Shown here in pieces: positions 13,792 to 63,497 of a DNA stretch of 64,000 nucleotides. The stretch comes from Leptoclinus maculatus. Lineage: Eukaryota; Chordata; Actinopteri; Perciformes; Stichaeidae. Position 1 is the stretch's first letter; each line of letters opens with the position of its first letter. The notes beneath the pieces were generated by a model, which searched no databases, was not told the DNA's origin, and saw nothing but the letters and a program-made list of their open reading frames with translations. A program made the position numbers and the translations under genes. The stretch covers positions 6,644,392-6,708,391 of the forward strand of contig JAVDOI010000007.1 in the NCBI GenBank assembly GCA_032191485.1, written 5' to 3'.

Positions 13792-14702
13792 TTGTGTTTT
13801 TGCAAGAACAAACAGTACTGCTCACCAGTGTAAGATACAGTTGGATTACAAGCCAACTATATTAAAAGGCAAAAGCAAATATCAGCAGTTTCTATTAAAG
13901 TATTTCCATTTATAACTGGAACTGGATCCTTTTACCTTGCATGTGATTCAAACCAAAGTAAAATAATCAATATGCTCTTTATAGATCTGAAAACTGCAAT
14001 GACTGATTTTTGGTGCAGCAGAAACAAGTTTTAAAACATTAACATTCGGTATCATCGCTTTTTAAGTTGAACTTTTTGTGAGTTTTCTTGAGATTCTTCT
14101 TTTCTTTCAGGGTTAGCTATGTTTTTCATCTCTACCAACCCCCGAGGACATGTGTCTGTTTAGCTGCTAAATGCTCCACTATGTTCACTTGGTGCTGAGC
14201 AGGTAAAGTATGGTGCCATGAGAGCGGTGGGGGGGGAACCGATACATGAAACGTTGTGGGCCGGACAGCTAAACAGTGAGCAGAAAGTCACTATGATGAT
14301 TCTCTGTAGGCTCATCAGTAGTGGGGCGGCCCAAGCTAGTTCTTGAGCAGTGCGAACTAGGACACCACTGGTTATAGTTGGAAGCACAACAATACATTGA
14401 TTGAAATACATTCACTCATAAGCAATTAAACACTCACTTGGTCTGGTATGACTACGGTTTATGGCAGCCTATGTAAGCACATTTCAGCAAACTTAAGATA
14501 GATTCTAGACATTCTCCATTAGACTTCAATAAAACTAGACCCAAAAGTGACATCAAATAATGATTTGTCTCCGGAAAATGTATTGGCTGACCTTTGGAGG
14601 CGGTGTGTTGGAGTGATACATATTGGATGACAAGAGTAAAAGAAAAGCTGCCCCCCCCTCCCGGCCATCATCCCTCTGTCTGTCTCTCACACACACTCTT
14701 AC

Positions 14703-54048
<39,346 letters not shown>

Positions 54049-54120
54049 CCTTTTGCTGCGGAGCGCTCATGCTGCGCTCTATGGGGGAGAGAGAGACGCC
54101 CCCCACCCCCCACCAAGCTC
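54049..54120 (-). promoter_or_regulatory. necab2: necab2 5' UTR and proximal promoter
   Basis: The 70 bases upstream of the start codon are GC-rich and, read on the minus strand, hold two adjacent G-runs (GGTGGGGGGTGGGGGGCG) of the kind bound by Sp1/KLF/MAZ-type factors. I see no TATA box. Exon 1 and this flank form a short CpG-rich patch (about 53,540-54,080). The transcription start cannot be placed from sequence alone. Confidence 0.4.
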
Positions 54121-54493
54121 ACCAGTTACATCACAGCACCCACCCCAAAACACACCCATCCATCCTGCATTTCCTACTTAACTCCAATATTATCAATTTG
54201 ACGAGAAATGGTCATTATATTCTTATGGAAGTGATATTTTTTAAATTTGGACAATTTATAGTGACTTTGATGCTCATACTGGTATTTACTGTATTTACTG
54301 TACGTCTTATTGTAAATTATTTTTATATTTATATTGGGTAAAGTGTATCCTTTGAGTGAATATACACTTTGTTCTTCTAAAATGTGAAAAAAATATGAAG
54401 TTTGTTGTTTTCAATGTTCGGTCTGGGTGAGCAGTCAAGTAACATTCATCCATGTTGCTTTTAAAGCTAGAGACTTCTTAGTGTGTGAGTGTG

Positions 54494-54652
<159 letters not shown>

Positions 54653-54859
54653 CCGTGTGTGGCTCGCTTTGTCCCAATGGGAGGATCAGAGGATTTTACT
54701 CTTGGAGTAAGAGTGTCTCTTGAACTGTCAGTCCTGGGCCCCGTTCCTCGTACCTGGCTAACTGAGTTAGCCGGATAAGATTACATAAATCAGGCTTTTC
54801 AGTTCCAGCGCAGGCTAACTTAAGGTAGCTGGATAAGCTTGCCACTCCCCCGGAAAAAA

Positions 54860-55251
54860 ATGGCAGCTCCCTTCCTCAGAGATCCCATTGATGAAGGAGC
54901 GATATTAGTTAGATTAGCGTTTTATAGGGAGAGAGTTCTTCGAGATCGCCAAGAGCCGTTATCACATCATGATGATACGAGCGCTATCGATTCTGCCGAC
55001 AAGGAATCATTTATTTAGAAGACCTTCTCGAGTCATACATTGTGAACACCACACACAGCCGAGCATTGACTGTCTCACAGACTGTATGCATAGCCGTGCG
55101 CTTTTTTGCGAGTGGTACATTATTGTACAGTGTCGGCGATGCAGAGAACATCGGGAAAGCCGCTGCATGCCGTGCTGTTCGTAAAGTTTATTTGGTGCTT
55201 AAGAAACTTATGGATGTGTTCAATACATTACCATGGCACATATTGTATTGA
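54860..55251 (+). pseudogene. HARBI1-like nuclease N-terminal remnant
   Basis: From an ATG at 54,860 the frame reads Met-Ala-Ala-Pro-Phe-Leu-Arg-Asp-Pro-Ile-Asp-Glu-Gly; after a frameshift near 54,975 it resumes Tyr-Glu-Arg-Tyr-Arg-Phe. A later block has ALTVSQTVCIAVRFFASGT and LLYSVGDAENIGKAAACRAV, ending at a stop at 55,251. These are hallmark blocks of the fish Harbinger nuclease N-terminal half. The DDE domain that should follow was not found. It is therefore non-functional. Confidence 0.85.
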
Positions 55252-55561
55252 CTCACAATTCTGAATAATGTTTTTGTGCTTAGGTTTTACTTGCTCCCAT
55301 GTCCTCTTGATGGCTGGGTTGCAACTACATGGGGTTTGAAAGCACTCATAATTATATGACAGTGTTATTAGTACACCATAGCATATCATTATTGTACTCA
55401 TGATACGAATAGAGAGAATCACACACAATTTCTTTTCACTGCTTCAATTGATTGAATTTCTGACTATGAATAATACATACATACATACTGATCCGCCCAT
55501 ACACAGATTTGCACACACATATTCAAACTCCTAGTTCTATATGGTGATCTACACATACATG

Positions 55562-56295
55562 CAGTGGCGGCTGGTCCATAGAGGGCGCTAGGGCGCCGCC
55601 CCCCCTTGAGCTACAAATAATACAAAATAAAATAATAATAATAATAATAATAAACTATACAAATTGACAATATTTGTGTTTTTGAAACATGGAATCACCC
55701 AGTAATATGTGTAAAATATGATATCTGCGGTAAATATATGCTTTTCCTGCTCGTCCTCTCTGCCTGTCTGCAGGTCCTCTCCGCGTGTGCACGTCTCAGC
55801 TGCTGGGGCGCTGGAGAAACTGCCCCAAAGAGGCGGGTCTATAAAGCAGTTTAGCCAATGATGCTTTAATGCTGACTAAAGATATAAATGAGTGACATAC
55901 AATTTAGCCAATCAGCGTCCTCAAATAGATTCAGTTTGGGGCAGATTTCGTTCTGCCCCAAGCTGCGCGTTCTCGTTGGGACTAGTCTCTACAGGCGAGC
56001 ACCAGCGCGAGCACTACTCCTCCATGACCCATTTGAGAGGAGAACTGAGAGGAGAAAATACAGCTGAAAGAGCTGATCCCAGATCAGCCTGACCTCACAA
56101 TCAGACAGCAGACTAGCAGGACAGAGAAGCAGTACATGAAGCTTCTCTAGTAGCTGTACACCAGACAGGTTTGGCTCGCTGGATGATGTCATGATAATAA
56201 CTTATTTAGCTTTTTAAAACAACGGGGACAGAACCAGCATGGACAGTTAGGGAGTGAGGGACATGAAGCACCTGTCTGAGAAATGGATATATAGT

Positions 56296-56376
<81 letters not shown>

Positions 56377-56585
56377 ATATTATAGTGAATATTATTATAT
56401 GATATATATATATTATTATATTATACTGAATTGAGGGTGACATTAATAAGATGTCCTGACGTGTTTGTCAAAGTTATTTACTGCTTTTACCTTAATTTTT
56501 TGCATTAAATCATTCTGGGATGTTTGCTGAAATTGATTGGATGTGGCACAGCCCTACCAAGAAAATTTTCCATCAGCCGCCACTG
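55562..56585. mobile_element. Non-autonomous hAT element with 8-bp duplication
   Basis: A 1,024-bp element with 12-bp inverted ends CAGTGGCGGCTG, flanked by perfect 8-bp repeats CATACATG (55,554-55,561 and 56,586-56,593). An 8-bp duplication and CAG-type termini define hAT. It contains (AAT)n near 55,634 and an (AT)n(GT)n run near 56,298-56,374 but no transposase frame. It is inserted in the Harbinger element. Confidence 0.9.
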
Positions 56586-56824
56586 CATACATGTATATAC
56601 ACATATATAGTATGATACATAAGTGCATACAGTACATATATCCTCATAAGTATCTATTAATTCGTATCAATTAGATACTCTTTGGGCTTGATTTATCTAC
56701 TCTGAAAGAGTTGAGATCATTATTTTCGCTATAAGATCTCATTCGATGATGCATTCCATTAAGCCTACTGCCGCACATTTAAAGAAATATAATCTGATTG
56801 ATTGGGGTGTTGAGGCACTTAAAA

Positions 56825-57016
56825 TTAGCCTATACATTTTCCCAACGCATTTAACTTGTCTGCGATATTTTGCCATGCGTCTTGTCTAGCCCTCACAGCG
56901 GTGGCAGTGTTAGATTTTGCCATGATTATGGTCTTGACTTCCTCATAAACTGTCATGATCATCTCCTGCTCGTCAGCGGAGAAAAAAGACGCTCTTTCTT
57001 TTACTTTATTTGCCAT
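56825..57016 (-). pseudogene. Harbinger Myb/SANT-like DNA-binding protein fragment
   Basis: A 63-codon open frame begins Met-Ala-Asn-Lys-Val-Lys-Glu-Arg-Ala, continues FFSADEQEMIMTVYEEVKTI and Ala-Trp-Gln-Asn-Ile-Ala-Asp-Lys-Leu-Asn-Ala. This is the helix 1-2 region of the Myb/SANT-like domain (MADF-like) carried by the second gene of Harbinger elements; it ends early. Its opposite orientation to the nuclease remnant is as expected in this superfamily. Confidence 0.82.
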
Positions 57017-57270
57017 TGTACTGTTAGAAAATCATGGTTTCGGTGATCGACGCTTCCCCCTTTTGAAGTAGGTACGGGCACGCCCAATTATCCTGATGAC
57101 TGAAGTCTGGTTCGAATTAACGAGATTGTTTGAGCGCTGATCAGCCTTTGAGGAACCGAGATAGCCTGACTTCAATCATCGGGTTAATTTAAACTGGCTA
57201 ATAGGACATTTGATCGACTTAGTTGAACCACGTATGAGGAACGGGGCCCAGCTCCTCATTAGAGGTTTAG

Positions 57271-57327
57271 GTGTGTGTGTGTGTGTGTGTGTGGGGGGGG
57301 GGTGTGGGGGGGGGGGGGGGGGGGGGG
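57271..57327. repeat. (GT)n plus poly(G) compound tract
   Basis: (GT)11 followed by G-runs of about 10 and 22 broken by TGT, just outside the Harbinger right end. Confidence 0.92.
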
Positions 57328-57831
57328 AGAATGTCAAATCTAACCTTTGGTAATGAGCATCTCCTCCAGCTCATGCCCTTTCAGCAGAGTAAGCTATTGC
57401 CTGCAATGTGCCGATTGTCACAGTGTGGTTTGGAGAAATGAACTCCAGGTAGAAAGTTGACACTTTAACATGCAGGTTGTGAGGATGAGCAAAAGGCAAA
57501 AAAAATTAAATAATAATTATGTGTTCTGTATCCACTCACTGAGGCACTAGAATTGTTGAGCTCTCTTGACATGATTGCCCCCATGTGGACACGAGTGTGC
57601 AATGACCGGCATCAGGCAGGTTTTCTTCAGTTGACTCTTCAAATATTTACGAACACAAATGTGACAACTAATTATTCTAAGCAAACTAATACACAGGGCA
57701 ATTCTGGCTATTATTTTGAGACCGGCATTGGAGTTTAGGCATTGAATAAATCATTTGTCAACACATTGAACTGAAGCATCATAAAAATAAGACACACATT
57801 GAAGGCTTGAGTTAAGATCGTTTCCTGTGCA

Positions 57832-57841
57832 TTTATTTATT
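57832..57841 (-). promoter_or_regulatory. hydin: hydin polyadenylation signal
   Basis: Read on the minus strand, two overlapping AATAAA hexamers lie 27-36 nt after the hydin stop codon. If used, cleavage would fall near 57,805-57,822 and give a 3' UTR of only about 50-65 nt. No competing signal is nearer the stop. Confidence 0.65.
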
Positions 57842-57867
57842 TGGTACACATCTCTCTCTAGGATTAC

Positions 57868-58068
57868 TCAGAGCGGTAGCCCTTTCAGGTAATAGACCCA
57901 AGAACAAGGTTTGCTGTGGCCCTCGGAGCACTGGCTGGAGACGGTCAGCTTGCCGAACCACGGCCCCGGGAAGCCTTCAGGAGGGGCCTCAAAGGATATC
58001 AGGATGTTTTGGCTCTTTTTGGAGAGAATGGGGTCTGCCTCTTTAACTGTAAAACAAGTGTTGTCCAC
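57868..58068 (-). CDS. hydin: hydin terminal exon with stop (66 residues)
   Basis: The acceptor is CCCCTAG. The exon starts Val-Asp-Asn-Thr-Cys-Phe-Thr-Val-Lys and includes ILISFEAPPEGFPGPW, then a conserved Cys-Ser-x-Gly segment and Ser-Trp-Val-Tyr-Tyr-Leu-Lys-Gly, ending Leu-Pro-Leu-TGA at 57870-57868. The final Trp-Val-Tyr-Tyr-Leu-Lys-Gly is the known HYDIN C-terminus, so the protein end is natural and not truncated. Confidence 0.95.
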   Translation of the reverse strand: MDNTCFTVKEADPILSKKSQNILISFEAPPEGFPGPWFGKLTVSSQCSEGHSKPCSWVYYLKGLPL

Positions 58069-59484
58069 CTAGGGGCAGGGTAAACAATGCAAAATCAATC
58101 ACAGATATATTAAAACGTTAAAGACATTAATTAAATTGAAGCATTTTGTAGAAGCTCGAGGTCTAAACAGGAGAGTGTAAAAGCCAGACGGCAGCACTCT
58201 CTTTAACTGTTCCAGGCTAAATTTAAAGCTGCTTGCTTCATGCTGCACTGCCAACCAGAAAATGATGTCATTGGATTTCAACAGATTTATTGTGGTGCAC
58301 AGTGGTTGTATTGGAATTGAATTCCGCTCTTTAATCTGGTTATTTCCCTGGTCGATATCCGGCCATTATCACGTCTTTACCTGAAAAGAGAAAGTGGTGG
58401 TCTGCAGGAATATATTCTTGAAGGGGATGGCAACTCTGTGACCGGTCTGGACGCTAAACGGGCCCTGGGCTTTGGGAGGCAGGCTGATCCCATGCAAGGG
58501 AAAGATGTAATCGCCACCGATCGCTGAGGACACGCTGAGCTGGCCCCTCACTTTCCCCAGCTGATGAGGTTCAAAAGAAACCTCCATGCTGACCTCTGAC
58601 CCCACCTGGGGTAGAGCCTTGTCCACTGTGAAGTCCGAGCAATCAGTCTGCAGCAAGGGGATCACATGACAACAAATAAATCGCTGTGGTAACGTTGGTA
58701 TTTGATTGAAAATGTCAGGCTATGGTTTCAGCTTTCTGGCTCCTGAGTCAGTCACTTACCTTCATGCGCCAATATAAAACAAATAACTGCTTGATTTCAG
58801 TTTTACAAAATGCATTATTTGTTCATATTTTTGGGCTGAGCTTGCCTCCACTCAAGTCTAGTCATCAGGCAAAGTCAAATTTCAGCTAAACACTTTTAGA
58901 AACAAATTAATTCAACACATCAGGTGTAATTTTCACTACAAGGGTTTGGTGCTAGTGTCAAAATGACAGCCTTAAAGGGACCAGGGCTCTTTTCTCCTCC
59001 AGAACCACACAACACATAGTCTTCACAGGCTAAGTAGTAGTCCTCGTGACAAGTGCATGTGTAGAACCGGTGAAGTGGCCCTTTGAAAGACACTATCCAG
59101 GGCCCGTATCCATTAGTAAGTGCAAAGCTACAAAAGCAGAGAACAGGCAGGAGTCGACAGAACATTTCGGTATCACAGGAACTTGGCGTGCACCTAAAGT
59201 TTCAAGTCATTGGCACATGTCTGTTGTTTTCTTACCTTGCCTGAGTACTCAGTTTTGAAGTGGGCGTGGTTGGTAAACTTAACAAGAACGGAGTGGCTGC
59301 TGCCCAGACAAGTGTTGAAGTGGACGGTTCTCTCTGGTGGTGGGGGCAGAGCTCTGAGAAGCAGATCGTAGTGGAAGTAGCCCAGATCATTACTGTGCAG
59401 AGTCAGCCGGGCTGTGGACTCGCCTGCACGCAGGGGCTGGTACTCGAAGCTTAGAGAGCCCTGAACCGAGGAAACGCACACACA

Positions 59485-59528
<44 letters not shown>

Positions 59529-62500
59529 GAATTGTGTGTGCACACAGCTGTTTTTTCCGTACAGAATGACATGTCCTCGGTATTCACCTTTGACTGTCCT
59601 GGCACAGTGTGCAGAAGTGGGGCACTGATTTCAGGGCATTTACACTCAGTGGTCAGGCAGGTAACTGTGGTCAGGGGGTTCTCCACCTGCACGGTGGCCG
59701 AGGCCGTCTGACGGACAGGGGTCACCAGCTCTATGGTGGACAGGACTCCTGGAGATGTGGCCTTGAAGGTAACAAGGTAGTACAAGTACTCGCCGGACCC
59801 CTCATTACGAAACGTCACCTAAAGGGAAGGGTTAAATGGGGGACGTGAGGACGAGGCTGAGAAATATATTCAGATCTGGTCACAGAAATGTGTGTGTGAG
59901 CAAACCTTGGTGTTGTAATGCCCCTCTCTGTATGTAAAGAAAGACATCTTGTAGTCTCGACGGGCCAAAGCGGGGACCTCAATGTATTCTAGACCCTTCA
60001 GGGACACCGTAGCATCTGGCTTGTCTGGTTTCAGGATCTCCATCAACACGCGGAACCTGAGCACACGGAAACACTCATTACTCTGCTGAACAACTGTTAT
60101 TGAAATCACTTGCAGCAGGAGTTTTTTTTTGTTGCAATCTGTTTTCCCTTCATGTCCCTTCCGGGGCATTGTAAAAATAAACGAGCTAAAAGAGAGTGAA
60201 TACTTGAATCTGCCAGAAACAGGACTCCAAATGAACGATAATGTTGCTGGATGTGTAAATAAGCAACTGTTTGCTAACAAGTTTGGTGTATCAACAAAGT
60301 GATAGTATTGCCCCCAAGTGGCCAAAAAAACCCATATTGCATCATCATATTCAGGGTTATAGTGTGTGCAGTACCGCTGTTGCTTTGAGAGCCAGTTGTG
60401 CACAGGGAGCAATTCTGTGTGGTGAGTCTTTGCCGGCAGTTCATGCACAATGCTGTCCTCTGCCTTTGGAGGTTCAGCAGTTCCTTGAAAGGAGTACAGC
60501 ATGCCCGTCCCATCAGGGAAGGAGAAGAAGACCGATCCCTGAGGAAATAAGGAGCGATATTACAAGTTGATGTCACACTTCATTGCTTACATTGTTTTGT
60601 TTCATCACGTAGAATGCATTACACTGCACTGAATATGCACAAAAGAGGCAAACAAATAAGTAACGGATCGTGTTTAAACGTCAGTGCCCCTCTACCAGGT
60701 GTTTCTTCCCATCAGCGGTAACGGACAGCGGTCGGTAGGTGATCTTGTACGTCTTGTTTTGGAGGGGTTCAAGGATCACGGAGGACGCAGCGCTCCACTG
60801 CTCTCCCTCTACGACAGGCCTGATGCTGCAGTGCTGGTTTGTGGGGTTGAACACGGGCAGAGTCTGGCTGTGAGAGCCACGCACTGGGCAAACAAAGTTC
60901 ACCACCTGGAGACAAGCAGTCAGACGGAGGTCCAAATTATGCAAAATGTAGTACAAAGGCAGTTACATGACTCGATATGCTCATAGATATCACTTAAAGC
61001 TCATCAAAGCTTAAATGCAGTGGCGGGCCGTCAGGGCCTGCAAAGCCTTCTCTGCTGGCCTAAACAGAATCACAAAAAAAAATAAAAATGTTATGTATTA
61101 TAATTTATAAAAATATTTTTCCCATTATCTTATTTTCTCATTGCACAGCTACTGTCTTCCTCAGTTGCTCTGCTTCCAGTGCAGCTTGTTTTAAGTAGAG
61201 CTTTTATCAGATTTCACCTCTGTGTCTCTAGGTAAGAAGAGAGGCCCCAGGCCTGCAGACTCACAAGTTGCCTCCATGTGCAGTTTAAGTGAATGGGGAC
61301 GATATTGTTGATTGTCATAGTGTTCAACCAATCAGATCTTTAGTTTGACATGTTGGGCGTATTCTTTGACGTGTCAGAGCCCGCTATCCCCATACCAGCC
61401 GGCCCACAGCTACGTCAGCATTAGTGCAGCGATTGGTCAGTGGGCGAGCACGTGACTATCGTGAAACGAAACTTAACAGCAGAGGCTTAGTCGCGTTGTG
61501 AATCACACGTGATGCAGCTCAGCCAATCAAATATGGGCATTCTGACAAGTTTCCTGACTCGAGTACCACACACCGTGACGCAGGGGGCTGAGACGAGGAA
61601 AGAGATTGCAGAGCAGTACGTTTGATGTTTGGGTTATGAAAGTAAAATAATAAGACGGTCTCCTAAAGAGATGAATGGGCCGCGGCTTGTCGTTAAGGGA
61701 TGATGGTGGGTCCCACAGCCAGACCAGCTGAGAACCACTGTCCTACATGAGCACAGAAAACATGTTTTCCTGAATTAAAGCTTCTGCATTTTCCAAATGC
61801 TCGAGCGTTATTCAAACGTATTGTAAGCCTCGTACCGAACGGTTTAATACGAGTACGTACATAGTTACAGCCATAGAAACGAATAATAGCTGTGGCGCCA
61901 TCATGTGGTTATAAGGTGGTATTTCAGCTGCATGACAGCAGTGAAGGCCTGGGTATAAAATGCACGGCCCGCCACTGCTTAAATGCAGAGGGCACATTTC
62001 ATGTATGTACCCGTGTGTATATGATGATTGGAGTAAAGTTCAAGCTACTATGAGGAACTTTAATTTTGTATTGATTATGGCGGTTCCTGCGGACAAAAGC
62101 GGTATTGTCTCTGAGTACCAGAGTCTCTTTAGAAAATCTCTCATTTGACTTAGTTCCTCACAGTAACGTTAATATATATTTCTTTACTTTAAAAGGTGAT
62201 CACACTAAAATAGAAACATGGGGATATTACTCAGTCAGATGATGTCTGTTCTCAATAGGGAATACGTTTGTCAGAACCAGAGCACATTAGGCTGATCGAA
62301 TGTCACTATTCAACACTGTGTATAAAAGTGCATCAATCAAACCTCTTTGCTAGTGGAGGCTACAATGCAGGAGCCTGTTACAGTGAGGGTAACGGGTGAG
62401 GGGGAGCCCTCCACACAGCAAGACAGGTTCTCATATCTTTTGTCGTTAATCAGTTCCACCGGGGCAAAAGTCACTTCGAAAGGAACCTCCATGCCGGGAC

Positions 62501-63459
62501 AGATGTAGCCTTTAGCTGGTGTGATGGACAACTCTGGAGGAAAATTCTCTGTTTTCCACTGGAACCTGGTTAGACGGATAAAAGGCAAACAACAGGATAT
62601 AAATCCAACCAGAATAAGTCAAGAGTCCCAAAAGCAGACTACTACAAAATGAATGTTTTCATAGCAAGTTAAAGAAAGTCTTTTGTTGGATTACGCAACA
62701 ATTTGTAGACTCTAATAAAAAGGAGTAACTCTACAAAGTTTGTCAGTGCTTTTTCTGCAATTAGTCTGTATGAGGTTTTTATCTAACTGAAATTGGATCA
62801 TATATAGTATATTTAACCTCACCTGGCACCAATGTCCCCAGCGTTCATCATGACAATCCTCTTCCTGGCTTGGCAGCGCTGGACAACAGCTCCAAAGGCT
62901 AGGTGGTCCTGGTCCAGCTGGACCTCCACACCCTGACAGTTAAAATCAGAACTACTGGTTAACATGACTAACTTGGTTAACCAAATTACAGTATAGAGTT
63001 AATGTGACAAACTTTAAAATGTCTTGTTTATGTGTTTCTAAACAAATACAGTCCGCACTCATTCTTTTTAATGGACATCTGTCGAATTTGTGTGAAGATA
63101 ATTCTGAGAACAGTTACACCCGTTAACTTAAAGTACTTTAGAATAGAATTCCCTGCTTGTCAAGGCAAGCAAATACATCAAGCGCTTTGCAAAACGATGG
63201 CCTTTTAAAGTGACAGGAGGTTTACTTCACAGCCTAACCTGGCAGCAGCCTTGGATGGTCAGCAGGGGGTGTAACAGGCCCGCAAACTCCGCCTGCAGCT
63301 CAGCGGTGAAGGGAGGCGTGTGCTGACGAGGTGAGAACTGGATCTCAACATTACACGAACCAACACTGGCTTTCAGGTTCAGCTCACCTGCTGGACTGAA
63401 TGACAGATCCTGTAAGAGGAGGAGGAGAATAAGTTTTGCTTGCGTGGACTACTCTTTAT

Positions 63460-63497
<38 letters not shown>

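Larger units (their letters stand above)
54736..57249. mobile_element. PIF/Harbinger transposon, broken, with nested hAT
   Basis: Ends are GGGCCCCGTTCCTCGTACC at the left and, as reverse complement, GGGCCCCGTTCCTCATACG at the right. It carries the two-gene layout of Harbinger elements: a HARBI1-like nuclease remnant on the plus strand and a Myb/SANT-like frame on the minus strand. A 1,024-bp hAT element sits inside. The DDE catalytic part of the nuclease is missing. I could not define a clean 3-bp duplication at the ends. Confidence 0.85.
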
